A stretch of DNA of 64,000 bases from Hazenella coriacea (GCF_004341825.1 NZ_SMAG01000002.1:434001-498000); one strand, 5' to 3'. Shown: positions 1-9,504, counted from the first letter of the stretch. Made by a program: numbers and translations. Notes: generated by a model from the sequence alone, not told the origin.

Positions 1-791
1 CTGGTTTAACGGGTGTCGAGGAGGCAGAAGGAGCAGCAGTGGCTAAGGCGATTGGTGACTATGCGATTGAGTGCTCCATTTCCAAAGTATTTGGGTCTGA
101 AGTTCTCGACTATGTAGTGGACGAAGGGGTTCAAATTCACGGTGGTTACGGCTTTATGAATGAATATGAGATTGAAAATATGTACCGTGACTCTCGGATC
201 AACCGGATCTTTGAAGGAACTAACGAAATTAACCGTCTCTTAATTCCTGCTACTTTGATGCGTAAAGCATTAAAAGGAGAACTAGCTCTCTTACAAGCAG
301 CTCAAGAACTACAAGAAGAGTTACTCACCATGATGCCTTCTTTCCCTGACGAAGATGCTCCTGTATTGGAAGAAGAGTACAAGCTAGTCGAAAACGCAAA
401 GAAAATCTTACTCATGATTGCTGGTCTTGCTGTACAAAAACATGAAGAGAAGTTAAATAAAGAGCAAGAGATCTTACGTGACCTTGCAGATATTATCATC
501 GAAACCTATGCGATGGAAAGTGCTATTCTTCGTACGAAGAAAGCAATTGAGAAAAATGGGGAAGAGAAAGAACAAGCCAAGATCGACCTCACTCGCGCAT
601 TTATCTACGAATCCTTCCAAAAAGTAGATGCCTTTGCTCGGCATACCTTGGCTACTCTGGATGAAGGTGACGTACTTCGCACTCAATTATCTGTCTTGAA
701 AAAATTAACTCGTATTCAACCAATGAATGAAGTTGAGTTGAAACGGACGATTGCTGCAAGAATCTTGGATGCAGAAAAATACTCTGTATAA
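1..791 (+). CDS. Acyl-CoA dehydrogenase, C-terminal part (5' end outside window)
   Basis: The reading frame is open from the first base, so the gene starts upstream of the window and about 262 codons are visible. The segment IHGGYGFMNEYEIE followed by YRDSRINRIFEGTNEINRL is the conserved flavin and substrate-binding end of acyl-CoA dehydrogenases. The long C-terminal extension after it resembles the FadE/YusJ type of Bacillales, about 590 residues, which oxidises fatty acyl-CoA to enoyl-CoA in beta-oxidation. Partner genes such as a thiolase would lie upstream and are not visible. A strong terminator follows the stop. The family call is secure; the acyl chain specificity is not visible. Confidence 0.9.
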   Translation, partial: GLTGVEEAEGAAVAKAIGDYAIECSISKVFGSEVLDYVVDEGVQIHGGYGFMNEYEIENMYRDSRINRIFEGTNEINRLLIPATLMRKALKGELALLQAAQELQEELLTMMPSFPDEDAPVLEEEYKLVENAKKILLMIAGLAVQKHEEKLNKEQEILRDLADIIIETYAMESAILRTKKAIEKNGEEKEQAKIDLTRAFIYESFQKVDAFARHTLATLDEGDVLRTQLSVLKKLTRIQPMNEVELKRTIAARILDAEKYSV

Positions 792-795
792 ATAA

Positions 796-826
796 AAACA
801 CAGCCTCGATCTGGGGCTGTGTTTTT
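796..826 (+). terminator. Intrinsic terminator after acyl-CoA dehydrogenase
   Basis: AAACACAGCC at 796-805 pairs with GGCTGTGTTT at 815-824 around a short loop, and a T run follows. It is 5 bases past the stop codon. Confidence 0.85.
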
Positions 827-846
827 CGTTCATCCATCTACTATAA

Positions 847-1386
847 TTAAGGTAGAGAGATTTCATGAGGATTGACAAGGGATAAGTGAACGGAGTCTAT
901 CCATTGACCATCTTTATAATAGTGTTGTGGAGTTCGTCCAACAAATTGAAAGCCATTTTTAATGAGTACAATCTGTGAACCGATATTATGGGGATCGGTG
1001 TCAGCTTCTAAGCGGTGGAAATGAAGGGTATGAAAAGCTTCATGGATGACTTGAGAAACAGCGGCAGTAGCGTAGCCTTTTCCATTATGTTTTTCTCCTA
1101 TTCGATATCCGATTTCAGCTTTATGTAAAGGAGCTCGGATGATTGAAAAGAGGTTGATTCGTCCGATGATTTCTCTCTGTTCATTACGTATGATGTACAT
1201 ATAACAGAGGTCTTGTTTTTGTTCTTCCTCATACGAGTGGATTAAAGATTTCAAATGATCTAGCTGATAATATTCATCAGGTCGGGGCATAATCACTTTT
1301 TCAAAAAAAGCTCGGTTTTCCAGTTCAAAAGCTAATAACTCTTCTGCTACTTCAGTTTGAATGGGTTCAATCATAATATTTGTCAT
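847..1386 (-). CDS. GNAT family N-acetyltransferase (RimJ/RimL type)
   Basis: A 179-residue single-domain protein. The segment YRIGEKHNGKGYATAAV near residues 94-110 is the acetyl-CoA pyrophosphate-binding loop of GNAT enzymes. It is followed by the DTDPHNIGSQIVLIKNGF block typical of the RimJ/RimL branch, which acetylates ribosomal protein N termini or small amines. The real substrate cannot be read from sequence. It stands alone and converges on the acyl-CoA dehydrogenase gene. The start ATG at 1386 is preceded by an AAAGAGGAT-like site. Confidence 0.85.
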   Translation of the reverse strand: MTNIMIEPIQTEVAEELLAFELENRAFFEKVIMPRPDEYYQLDHLKSLIHSYEEEQKQDLCYMYIIRNEQREIIGRINLFSIIRAPLHKAEIGYRIGEKHNGKGYATAAVSQVIHEAFHTLHFHRLEADTDPHNIGSQIVLIKNGFQFVGRTPQHYYKDGQWIDSVHLSLVNPHEISLP

Positions 1387-1577
1387 ATATAAAATCCTCT
1401 TTTTATATATTTGAATAATTAATCAAAAAATTGCGGATAGATAGTTGTCATATTATTTCATTAATTTGCTTCCCTTGATAATCATTCAATGTCTATGTAT
1501 GTCACTAATTATAGCTCTAAATGTATTTAATAACAAACCTTGCTAATTGATTACCATTTTTGAGCTATAGATGATTG

Positions 1578-1611
1578 GTGGGAACGGTGCTAGACCTTAG
1601 ACCATTCCCAC
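1578..1611. other. Hairpin in the 297-bp gap between two minus-strand genes
   Basis: GTGGGAACGGT at 1578-1588 can pair with ACCATTCCCAC at 1601-1611. It lies downstream of the YheC/D-like gene. No U run follows on either strand, so terminator function is doubtful. The rest of 1387-1683 is AT-rich and shows no convincing ORF. Confidence 0.4.
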
Positions 1612-1683
1612 TCCTCTTCTGTTCCTGATCACAAGTTCAATCCCTCAAGTGTAGAAGCAATTTGTGAATAAATCCCTACTGTG

Positions 1684-2430
1684 TTAAGAAGACCTATGCC
1701 TTAAATGGATGATTTTCCGATAAAGTGATTGGTCTGCTAATCTAAATACATTTAAACCTGGAGTCACATTGATCTCATAGAGCCAGGGATGATTATGATC
1801 ATCGATTCCATAGTCGAGACCAAATTGACGCCATTTTGGATACTTGGCACTAAATTGTTGAGCAATCTTAATCGAGAGACTTTCCAGCTTCTTTAGCATA
1901 GATTTGGATTGCTTTTCATTCCATCCGAGCTCTTTTTGAAAGAGAACATCAACCTTAGTGGGCTTACCACCGCTCTTTGCATTGGTTACAATACTTTTAG
2001 AAGGAGCTAACCTTCCGACAATACCGACTACCTTCCACTCACCCTTGATCCGTAACATATGAACTCGTAGATCAAAGAGTCGACCTTTTTTGGTTTCACT
2101 CTGAATTCCCTGTTGAACCAGATAGAGTCTCTTTCGTTTCAACTTTTGGATATCTTCCATAAGTGTAGAGATTTTTTCATGCTTGTGATTGACTTGATAA
2201 TCCCGACAGCGTAATCGATAGAGCCCTTTTTCTACATCGATGCGCATTAAGCCCTTGCCTTGACCGGAATCATTGGGCTTCAGATAGACGAAAGAATTTT
2301 GCTTAAGCATAGAAGTAAGACTTTTGTTAGTTAAAGAGTAGGTTTTAGGGATATGTTTAGCAACTTTTCGATCTTTGGCGAGAATCTTAACATTGTCCAA
2401 TTTACTAAGTTCAATTCTTACCATATACAT
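1684..2430 (-). CDS. YheC/YheD family ATP-grasp protein (spore-associated)
   Basis: The 248-residue protein has the ATP-grasp layout: YLKPNDSGQGKGLMRI near residues 50-65 in the N-terminal part, a central YLVQQGI strand, and the C-terminal signature FGLDYGIDD...WLYEINVTPGLN, whose acidic and Asn residues bind Mg-ATP. YheC and YheD of Bacillus are endospore coat-associated ATP-grasp proteins, usually around 360-450 residues, so this is a short, single-domain version. The carboxylate and nucleophile substrates are unknown. It appears monocistronic, with a possible ribosome site GAAAGGGGC just before the ATG at 2430. Confidence 0.8.
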   Translation of the reverse strand: MYMVRIELSKLDNVKILAKDRKVAKHIPKTYSLTNKSLTSMLKQNSFVYLKPNDSGQGKGLMRIDVEKGLYRLRCRDYQVNHKHEKISTLMEDIQKLKRKRLYLVQQGIQSETKKGRLFDLRVHMLRIKGEWKVVGIVGRLAPSKSIVTNAKSGGKPTKVDVLFQKELGWNEKQSKSMLKKLESLSIKIAQQFSAKYPKWRQFGLDYGIDDHNHPWLYEINVTPGLNVFRLADQSLYRKIIHLRHRSS

Positions 2431-2530
2431 GCCCCTTTCAATGTTATCCTTATAAACTATGAAAGGAACTTGTAATGTGCTTGTATGAGTAACCTCATAG
2501 AAGTTATGTCAATGACTCAGATCCCTGAGT

Positions 2531-2565
2531 ATCGGAGCTCGACTTTCATTTTTCAGTAAGGCTTG
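2531..2565. repeat. Partial copy of the MITE-like repeat
   Basis: The stretch beginning ATCGGAGCTCGACTTTCA matches 17 of 18 bases of 41925-41942 inside the MITE-like element at 41884-42123, and weaker similarity continues to a shared GCTTGTC. No terminal inverted repeats are visible here, so this is probably a decayed fragment. Confidence 0.45.
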
Positions 2566-2592
2566 TCTATGGGGTTGATAGTTTTAAATAAA

Positions 2593-3342
2593 TTATCGGT
2601 TACGGAAAAGTCGAGCGACGATGTGGGCAAGCTGAAGGGGCGAGAAGAATCGGGGGAGATAGGAGGTTATTTGATTCTGTAGACCAGGGATGATGATTGT
2701 TTTCCCTTTTTTAAATTGCTGGAGTGCAATTCGGGCTACTTTTTCAGCAGACATGGTTCGTTGTTGATTAAAACCTGCTCGAGTGGCAAATTCACTTTGT
2801 GTGCTACCTGGACATAGTACAGAAATGGTGATGTTAGTATTTCGCAGTTCTGTGGCGAGAGAGGTTCCGTAGGATAGAACAAAAGATTTACTCGCTCCAT
2901 AAGCGGTCATATAGGGAGTGGGCATGAAGGATAGGATGGAGCTTACGAAGAGGATCCCGCCACCATCTCGCTGTTGTAATTGAGGTAATATCGCCCGAGT
3001 TAAACGGACAAGTGCCTCGATATTCAGCTGGAGCAACTTTTGTTCCATATGGGAATCTGTCTGAGTTACGGTACCATAGAGACCCAATCCTGCATTATTA
3101 ATTAATAGATCGATGGGGTGTGACTGAATATATTTTTCCAAGCGGAGAAGATCCGTTTCTTGGGTTAAATCAGCAACGAAGATCTCGGCTGATCCACCCA
3201 TCTGTCTAACTTGATTGGCAACTCGTTGCAACTCAGTTTCTCTACGGGCAACGAGGATCAATCGATGACCCTCTTTTCCTAAATTCTCAGCTAATGCTTC
3301 ACCAATTCCTGAAGAAGCTCCTGTAATCAAAATACTAGTCAT
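2593..3342 (-). CDS. Short-chain dehydrogenase/reductase (SDR)
   Basis: Classical SDR of 249 residues. TGASSGIG at residues 7-14 is the NAD(P)-binding glycine motif, VARR after the second beta strand suggests NADP, NNAG is at 82-85, the catalytic Ser is near 135, and Tyr148-x3-Lys152 (YGASK) forms the active site. It catalyses NAD(P)-dependent oxidoreduction of an unknown alcohol or carbonyl. The C-terminal basic tail (ARLFRNR) resembles DltE/YqjQ-type SDRs. The gene is followed by the proline dehydrogenase gene on the right in the same direction, but with a different likely job. Confidence 0.88.
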   Translation of the reverse strand: MTSILITGASSGIGEALAENLGKEGHRLILVARRETELQRVANQVRQMGGSAEIFVADLTQETDLLRLEKYIQSHPIDLLINNAGLGLYGTVTQTDSHMEQKLLQLNIEALVRLTRAILPQLQQRDGGGILFVSSILSFMPTPYMTAYGASKSFVLSYGTSLATELRNTNITISVLCPGSTQSEFATRAGFNQQRTMSAEKVARIALQQFKKGKTIIIPGLQNQITSYLPRFFSPLQLAHIVARLFRNR

Positions 3343-3445
3343 ACAATGACCCCTTTTTAAAAAGTCTAAAACTTAGGATTGAGCGAATTGATAGTCAAAT
3401 GAGTACACAGAAGAAGGAGCAGGGCTCCACCTTCCTCTGACAAAA

Positions 3446-4366
3446 TTATTTTTTGAAGAAATTTTTGAGTATGAATAAAGCGTTTGCAGGACTTTCGGCG
3501 ATTCGTCTGCTGTAATAAGCATACCAATCCTTCCCATAAGGTGTGTATACACGTACTTTATACCCTTCACTAACCAATTGTCTCTGAAGTCCATTACGAA
3601 CCCCATAAAGCATTTGAAATTCAAATAAGTCATTTGGAATTTGATTGGCTTTCAACCAAATTTTTAGTTCATCAATAATTTTCTCATCATGTGTAGCAAT
3701 TGCCGTATAACAACCATTTCTCAAGTGTGTTTGCACTAACTTAATATAGTTATCATCGGTATCCTTTTTATTAGGGAATGCTACATTGGAAGGCTCTTTA
3801 TAAGCGCCTTTCACGATTCGCAGATTCACATTTTTCTTCCCTAAGTCAAGTACATCCTGCTCTGACCGGTATAGATAGGTTTGGATCACAAGTCCAATAT
3901 GATCTTTCCCATATTTGTCCACAAGTTGATTGAAAATATCAAGGGTGATGGGAAGTCGTGGTGTATCCTCCATATCGATCCGGACAAAATTATTTGTTTC
4001 TTTTGCTTTTGCAGCAATTCGATCCATATTTTCTAAACAAAATTGATGATCGATGTCGAGCCCTAATTGGGTTAATTTAACAGAAACGTTAGAATCAACC
4101 CCTGATTCCTCAATCGCATCAAAAATATAGATGGCTGCTTGTGTTGCTTCCAAAGCTTCTTCACGACTTGCCACACTTTCACCTAGATGATCCAAGGTTA
4201 CTACGAGACCATCTTGATTAATTTCTTTCACGGCTTCCACACACTGAGCTAATGTTTCCCCAGCAACAAAACGGGTAGCTCCCATGCGCATTCCATATTT
4301 TTGGACAAAAGAAGAAACCACACGATTATTAGCAACCGTTAAAACAGTACTACGAAATAAGGACAT
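3446..4366 (-). CDS. Proline dehydrogenase
   Basis: A 306-residue monofunctional proline dehydrogenase of the PutB/FadM type, which oxidises proline to 1-pyrroline-5-carboxylate with FAD. Visible signatures are VRIDMEDTPR in mid-protein, RIVKGAYKEP, and the C-terminal RVYTPYGKDWYAYYSRRIAE block that binds the proline carboxylate. I placed the start at the ATG at 4366 (MSLFRSTVL), preceded by GAGAGGGAC; the open frame extends further upstream, but that extension would be a non-conserved hydrophobic tail. The divergent neighbour encodes the next enzyme, P5C dehydrogenase, so the gap at 4367-4542 should carry the shared control region. Confidence 0.93.
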   Translation of the reverse strand: MSLFRSTVLTVANNRVVSSFVQKYGMRMGATRFVAGETLAQCVEAVKEINQDGLVVTLDHLGESVASREEALEATQAAIYIFDAIEESGVDSNVSVKLTQLGLDIDHQFCLENMDRIAAKAKETNNFVRIDMEDTPRLPITLDIFNQLVDKYGKDHIGLVIQTYLYRSEQDVLDLGKKNVNLRIVKGAYKEPSNVAFPNKKDTDDNYIKLVQTHLRNGCYTAIATHDEKIIDELKIWLKANQIPNDLFEFQMLYGVRNGLQRQLVSEGYKVRVYTPYGKDWYAYYSRRIAESPANALFILKNFFKK

Positions 4367-4542
4367 GGCTCGTCCCTCTCTTTCTAAAAATGTACATCTA
4401 AAACAGATAGAAAAAACCGCTTTCATTATACGAATAAGAAAGAAAATAAACAATAGGGAGTCTTGGATTGAAGTTCCCCCACTACTTAGGATACAATGAC
4501 AACGGGGCAAGCCGCTACACTAATTAAGGGGGAACATTGAAC

Positions 4543-6087
4543 ATGATCGAATTTAGAAATGAGCCTTTTACAGACTTCTCTAAAGAAGAAAATCGCTCTG
4601 CTTTTGAAGCAGCACTAAAAAAAGTGAGAGCAGAGCTTGGCAAAGAATATGACATCATTATTGGTGGCAAGCATATAAAAACGGATCAAAAGATTAAATC
4701 AATCAACCCATCTGATCTCGATGAAGTGATTGGTGTTGTCTCTGAGGCCGATACTGAATTAGCTGAGAAAGCTATGCAAACAGCTGTTAAAGCTTTCGAA
4801 AGTTGGAAAGCGGTTTCACCAGCAGCTCGGGCACGCGTTCTATTTAAAGCATCTGCAATTATGCGTCGCCGTAAGCATGAATTCTCTTCATGGTTAGTAT
4901 TGGAAGCAGGTAAAAGCTGGCCTGAAGCGGATGCAGATACAGCAGAAGCGATTGACTTCATGGAGTTTTATGGACGTGAAATGATTCGTTTAAGTGAAAG
5001 ACAACCATTGACACGCATTCCAGGTGAGGATAATGAGCTTACATATATTCCGCTTGGTGTCGGTGTTGTGATTCCACCATGGAACTTCCCATTAGCGATT
5101 ATGGTAGGAATGACAACAGCTGCACTCGTATCTGGAAATACAGTGGTCTTAAAACCAGCAAGCCCAACCAATGTGATTGCTGCGAAATTTATGGAGATTT
5201 TGTATGATGCAGGACTTCCAGATGGAGTTGTGAACTATGTTCCAGGTCCAGGTGCAGAAGTTGGCGAATATCTAGTCAAACATCCATTGACCCGCTTTAT
5301 CTCCTTTACTGGATCTCGTGCGGTAGGTCTTCGGATCAATGAGCAAGCTGCTAAAACCGCTCCAGGACAAAAATGGATCAAACGAGTGATTGCTGAAATG
5401 GGTGGAAAAGACTCCATCGTCGTAGATGCGGATGCAGATCTCGAGTTAGCAGCGGATTCCATCGTTAAATCCGCTTTTGGATTCTCTGGACAAAAATGTT
5501 CTGCATGCTCCCGTGCAATCATTCATCAAGATGTCTATGATGAAGTTTTAAATAAAGTTGTTGAAAAAACGAAACAGCTAAAAGTAGGCGAAGCCAAATC
5601 ATTAGGCATTGATTTGGGCCCTGTGATCGATGATAAAGCCTATAACAAAATTTTAGAGTACATCGAGATTGGTAAAAAAGAAGGCCGTCTCATGACTGGT
5701 GGCGACAAAGCTAAAGGAAATGGCTACTTCATCCAACCAACCATCTTTGCCGATGTGGCTCCAGATGCTCGAATCTCACAAGAAGAAATCTTTGGACCAG
5801 TCGTAGCGTTCATCAAAGCGAATGACTTTGACCATGCGTTGGAAATTGCCAACAATACCGAATACGGATTGACAGGTGCAGTCATCGCTCGTGACCGTGC
5901 AAAATTAGAAAAAGCACGTCAAGAGTTCCATGTGGGTAACCTCTACTTCAACCGTAAATGTACAGGTGCATTAGTAGGTGTACATCCATTTGGTGGCTTT
6001 AACATGTCCGGTACTGATTCCAAAGCAGGTGGACGTGACTATCTACTTCTCTTCACCCAAGCAAAGCTAGTTTCCGAACAATTGTAA
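4543..6087 (+). CDS. rocA: 1-pyrroline-5-carboxylate dehydrogenase (RocA/PutC type)
   Basis: An aldehyde dehydrogenase of about 514 residues, the normal length for RocA/PutC. It oxidises glutamate semialdehyde (P5C) to glutamate with NAD. The catalytic Glu lies in IAEMGGKDS near residue 285 and the catalytic Cys in [11 protein letters not shown] near 319. The N-terminal [13 protein letters not shown] segment is typical of the RocA clade. The ATG at 4543 has AAGGGGGA about ten bases upstream; a TTG at 4537 is the alternative start. Divergent from proline dehydrogenase, so together they form the proline-to-glutamate pathway. A strong terminator follows. Confidence 0.93.
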   Translation: MIEFRNEPFTDFSKEENRSAFEAALKKVRAELGKEYDIIIGGKHIKTDQKIKSINPSDLDEVIGVVSEADTELAEKAMQTAVKAFESWKAVSPAARARVLFKASAIMRRRKHEFSSWLVLEAGKSWPEADADTAEAIDFMEFYGREMIRLSERQPLTRIPGEDNELTYIPLGVGVVIPPWNFPLAIMVGMTTAALVSGNTVVLKPASPTNVIAAKFMEILYDAGLPDGVVNYVPGPGAEVGEYLVKHPLTRFISFTGSRAVGLRINEQAAKTAPGQKWIKRVIAEMGGKDSIVVDADADLELAADSIVKSAFGFSGQKCSACSRAIIHQDVYDEVLNKVVEKTKQLKVGEAKSLGIDLGPVIDDKAYNKILEYIEIGKKEGRLMTGGDKAKGNGYFIQPTIFADVAPDARISQEEIFGPVVAFIKANDFDHALEIANNTEYGLTGAVIARDRAKLEKARQEFHVGNLYFNRKCTGALVGVHPFGGFNMSGTDSKAGGRDYLLLFTQAKLVSEQL

Positions 6088-6103
6088 GGTTCATGTGAAA
6101 AGG

Positions 6104-6140
6104 AAAACCTTCGTAGATTTTGAATCTACGAAGGTTTTTT
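6104..6140 (+). terminator. Intrinsic terminator after P5C dehydrogenase
   Basis: AAAACCTTCGTAGATT pairs perfectly with AATCTACGAAGGTTTT with a tiny loop, followed by a T run. Confidence 0.92.
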
Positions 6141-6254
6141 TGGTAAGGAGGGAGATTTATTAAATAAGCAGAAATGTTTCTCAATCAAACTTTTAAAAGC
6201 TTTGCTTGAGGGAGTTTGGAACAACTAGCCTAATTAGAAGAAAAGCTTAGTGAA

Positions 6255-6695
6255 ATGCATATCAAACAGATTCATGCGATCTTACTTCAGCGTATTCGTC
6301 CAAAAGATGCAGGACGTGATCGAAGTGTACCTGTTACAGTTGGTGATCATTTACCACCACAGCCATGGGAAGTTGCTATTCAGATGGAACAACTGATACA
6401 GAAATATCACGAAGAGTGGAATAAGCTTCATCCACTTCTACAAGTAGCTTATCTTCATTGTGATTTTGTTCGAATCCATCCATTCATCGATGGAAATGGA
6501 CGAACAGCAAGACTCATTACAAACCTCGAGTTGATGAAATATGATTATCCACCTGTTATCTTACCAGTTGAAGAGCGAGTCTCTTACCATGAAGCACTCC
6601 AAAAATATGATGATACTAGAAATCCAGATGATTTCTTAGCTCAGCTAATTGCACTAACCGAAAAATCCCTAGCCTTTTATTTATCTGTCCTTTGA
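6255..6695 (+). CDS. Fic/DOC domain protein, N-terminally truncated
   Basis: The core motif HPFIDGNGRTAR at residues 75-86 is the intact catalytic loop of Fic enzymes, which transfer AMP from ATP to target proteins; the flap HLPPQPWEV precedes it. Full Fic proteins usually carry about 100-200 more N-terminal residues, including the inhibitory or SidE-like helix. Here an in-frame TAA at 6231 closes the frame eight codons before the ATG, and no clear ribosome site is seen. I read this as a 5'-truncated remnant that might still encode a small Fic domain. It lies between two terminated units without a partner antitoxin. Confidence 0.65.
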   Translation: MHIKQIHAILLQRIRPKDAGRDRSVPVTVGDHLPPQPWEVAIQMEQLIQKYHEEWNKLHPLLQVAYLHCDFVRIHPFIDGNGRTARLITNLELMKYDYPPVILPVEERVSYHEALQKYDDTRNPDDFLAQLIALTEKSLAFYLSVL

Positions 6696-6860
6696 TGTGG
6701 TTGAAATTCGGGTTTTTAGTTGATCAATCATTTTGGGAATAGTTATAGAATAGAGAGGAAGGGGGTTGAAGAAAGTAGAGTATTAATTGTGCTTTGGCGT
6801 TCATACCTTAGATGAGAGAAGATGGTCAGATTCGAACCAAATTCCTAAAAAAGGATGGGT

Positions 6861-7475
6861 ATGAACCACATGATTGACATGATTCATTATCTTTTGGAAA
6901 AACTTGCTGATCTAGGATACTTGGGAATCGTTCTTGGACTGGCTGTAGAAGTGATTCCAAGTGAGATTGTCCTTTCTTATGGTGGGTTTCTTGTCAATAA
7001 TGGAAAAATCACTTTTATTGGGGCGGTCATTGCCGGTACCATTGGCGGGGTTTTAGCTCAGTTGATTCTTTACTGGATGGGTTCGTATGGAGGGAGACCT
7101 TTTTTAGAACGGTATGGGAAATATGTATTGATTCATAAAAAACAACTAGACCTCTCAGAAAAGTGGTTTCATCGTTATGGATCAGGAGTGATCTTTGGCG
7201 CACGTTTTATTCCAGTAGTCCGTCATGCCATTTCGATCCCCGCGGGGATTGCGAAAATGTCATGGATTCGCTTTACAATATTAACCACCTTAGCGGTGAT
7301 TCCATGGTCGATCTTTTTTATCTGGATCGGGATGCAATTAGGTGGAAGTTGGAAGCAATTTGAAGAAGTCGCTTCTCCTTATGTCAAACCAGTGGCAATG
7401 ATTGCTGGCTGTTTACTTATGGTCTATATTTTGGTTCAATGGAGGAAGAATAAGAAAGAGAAAAAAATGGATTGA
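6861..7475 (+). CDS. DedA family membrane protein
   Basis: About 204 residues with several hydrophobic helices. The DedA hallmarks are visible: the early EVIPSEIVLSYGGFL segment, the FGARFIPVVRHAISIPAGIAKMSWIRF block in mid-protein, and a C-terminal membrane helix with a lysine-rich tail. DedA proteins are VTT-fold membrane proteins, and members act as phospholipid (undecaprenyl-phosphate or PE) flippases. I prefer the ATG at 6861, seven bases behind AAAAAAGGA, to the ATG at 6855, which overlaps that site. The gene appears monocistronic; the specific lipid is unknown. Confidence 0.88.
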   Translation: MNHMIDMIHYLLEKLADLGYLGIVLGLAVEVIPSEIVLSYGGFLVNNGKITFIGAVIAGTIGGVLAQLILYWMGSYGGRPFLERYGKYVLIHKKQLDLSEKWFHRYGSGVIFGARFIPVVRHAISIPAGIAKMSWIRFTILTTLAVIPWSIFFIWIGMQLGGSWKQFEEVASPYVKPVAMIAGCLLMVYILVQWRKNKKEKKMD

Positions 7476-7608
7476 ATGCATGTTAAGATTTAGACTAAAC
7501 ACATAGAGTGCTTCTTATAGATTTAACATTTCGTTGATCCGGGCTTCAATGATACGATTTATAATAAAAATATATTTGTAGGGATCTCCTGATCTAAGGA
7601 GGGATAAG

Positions 7609-8043
7609 GTGAGTATCTCAGGTATTGAATGGATTATCATTCTTGGAGTTGCGTTATTATTATTTGGTCCTAAAAAATTACCTGAACTCGGACGAGCTGT
7701 AGGTAAATCGTTTAGGGAGTTCAAGCAAGCGACGAGTGGAATCGTCAGTGATTTAGATGAGAAGAAGGAGGATGAGGATTCGAACAAGTCGACTTCTTTA
7801 TCACAACCAACATCTTCTACACCTGCACAAGTAGAAGAAGCCAAACCAACGGCTTCTGTTGCAACGTCACCTACAGCAACAGCTACTGTAGATCCGAAAG
7901 CAACCACAACCACACAGTCGACAATGCCTTCTACCACTTCAACTACGGAAGCTTCTAAGACCCCAATGGCAACTCCATCTCCTGTAGCTGAACAACCGAC
8001 AGGAGAAGCTAAAAGCACCATAACGACACAAAAAGATGCCTAG
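7609..8043 (+). CDS. tatA: Twin-arginine translocase subunit TatA/E
   Basis: The protein has the standard TatA layout: one N-terminal membrane helix (about residues 5-22), the FGPKKLPELGRAVGKSFREFK hinge and amphipathic helix, then an unusually long tail of about 90 residues very rich in Thr, Ser, Pro and Ala. TatA oligomerises with TatC to export folded proteins. The start is GTG at 7609, right after AAGGAGGGATAAG. No tatC lies beside it. The low-complexity tail is longer than in most TatA proteins and probably disordered on the cytoplasmic side. Confidence 0.9.
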   Translation: MSISGIEWIIILGVALLLFGPKKLPELGRAVGKSFREFKQATSGIVSDLDEKKEDEDSNKSTSLSQPTSSTPAQVEEAKPTASVATSPTATATVDPKATTTTQSTMPSTTSTTEASKTPMATPSPVAEQPTGEAKSTITTQKDA

Positions 8044-8062
8044 CGAAAAGGCATCTTTTTGT
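8031..8062 (+). terminator. Intrinsic terminator overlapping the end of tatA
   Basis: AAAAGATGCC at 8031-8040 (last tatA codons) pairs with GGCATCTTTT at 8050-8059, followed by T residues. Confidence 0.85.
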
Positions 8063-8173
8063 CTGATTGAACTTTTCCCCTTCATGACAAGGAATAAGCT
8101 TATGAAGAGTGAAAATCAGGCTCCAACGCTTTAATAGGGTGACCATCTCTTATATGATTAGGTGGGTATTGAC

Positions 8174-8968
8174 TTAAAGTTTCTCTTGAATGATAAATGC
8201 ATCCGTAATCCCAACTTGTTTGAGTCGATTTAACTGTTTTTCTGCATTCTTTTTTTGCGAAAAGGCTCCTGCCTGAACACGATAATAGGTCGTGCCTGAA
8301 ATCATTGTTTCTACAATCATTGAATCGATTTTTTTGGAGGATAAATATTCCTTCCTTTCCTCAGCATTCTCTTTACTTTGAAATGAACCGGCGATCACTT
8401 TGTATAGAGCTTTTTGTTTGGGTGATAAAGAGAAGGCTTGGGCTATTCCTTCGCCAATGGCATGAGAAAGATCTGTAATAAATGTCGAGTTTCGTAAAAG
8501 ATTGAGATCGTTGGTGGTATCAATGAATAAGTTTTCAAGTAAGACAGCAGGCATAGCAGTTTCTCTGAGTACATAGAAGTTAGCGCTTTTTTTCCCACGG
8601 TCCCTTACTCCATATTTGGAACCGATCACCCCCATTACAGACTGATGAATTTTATTTCTTGCTTCAATCGTAAAGTTGCTAACCCCTCCATTATAAATAA
8701 AGCTTTCCCAACCCGTCCCTCCACCTGCATTGATATGGATGGAACAAAAATAATTAGCACCTCGGCTTTTAGCGATCTGAACCCGCTGGGCTAAAGAAAG
8801 TGTCGTGTCTGTGCTACGAGTCATAATCACTTCCACGTTATAGTTGGAGAGAAGATAATCTCGGACTTTTAAGCCAATGGAGAGATTGAATGTTTTCTCC
8901 CTAGAACTTCCATTTGTGGCTCCAGGATCATTTCCTCCGTGACCAGGGTCAATAACGATACGTGTCAA
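8174..8968 (-). CDS. N-acetylmuramoyl-L-alanine amidase with SPOR domain
   Basis: Amidase_3 domain (about residues 1-180) plus a C-terminal SPOR repeat domain (about 188-264: KVIAGSFQSKENAEERKEYL and YYRVQAGAFSQKKNAEKQLNRL). Zinc ligands are visible as His10 in DPGHGG, Glu24 and His78 in SIHINA, with catalytic Glu145 in LLENLFIDT. It cleaves the MurNAc-L-Ala bond in peptidoglycan, and SPOR binds denuded glycan. There is no signal peptide, as in CwlC-type mother-cell lysis amidases that act during sporulation. Length 264 is close to CwlC (255). Confidence 0.9.
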   Translation of the reverse strand: MTRIVIDPGHGGNDPGATNGSSREKTFNLSIGLKVRDYLLSNYNVEVIMTRSTDTTLSLAQRVQIAKSRGANYFCSIHINAGGGTGWESFIYNGGVSNFTIEARNKIHQSVMGVIGSKYGVRDRGKKSANFYVLRETAMPAVLLENLFIDTTNDLNLLRNSTFITDLSHAIGEGIAQAFSLSPKQKALYKVIAGSFQSKENAEERKEYLSSKKIDSMIVETMISGTTYYRVQAGAFSQKKNAEKQLNRLKQVGITDAFIIQEKL

Positions 8969-9264
8969 ACAAACCCACCCCTTGGTATATTTTCGGGGTT
9001 GAGTATCGATTTTATAATAAAATTTTTAAGGTGTATGGATTCAAATAGATTTGAAAGCTAAAGCTTCTGAGATTCATTCTGTGATGCTTCATGACTAAAG
9101 GCGATCAAAAGTGAGTTTTACAAGATCGCTTGCAAAACGGGTATAACAACCACAGTTCATCAATTGCTTAATGATCAACCCCCACTACTACTCTATGTGA
9201 GATAAATAGAAAGGGAGTAGATGGTAGCATAGGATCTATTAAAATATGTATTCGTTGATTAAGA
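8969..9264. other. Gene-free gap of about 300 bp
   Basis: Between the amidase and the decayed TPR gene. AT-rich, with no convincing ORF, RNA or repeat. It should hold the minus-strand amidase promoter. Confidence 0.5.
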
Positions 9265-9504
9265 TTGTCGGACAGCATCGTTAAATTTGTTTTTGGGAGT
9301 AAAAAGGTCTACTTCTTTTCTTTAATATTTTTAGTAGGAAGTTCTACCCTTTTAGGCTTTTGGCCATTTAGGAACTTGCACATCAATACCTTTATTCCTG
9401 ATTATGTACTTCTGATCTTGTTCGGATGGCCGTTTGTTACTGAGATTAATGTTCTAGAAACGGTATTAACTCTTTATAAATTTCGCTTTATCATTTTAAG
9501 GCAA

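Noticed and set aside
4284-4499. 71-codon plus ORF opposite the proline dehydrogenase start
   Set aside because: It is antisense to the conserved N terminus and promoter region; no ribosome site or family features.
7515-8021. 168-codon minus ORF over tatA
   Set aside because: It is the antisense of the low-complexity TatA tail; Val/Ser-rich shadow sequence.
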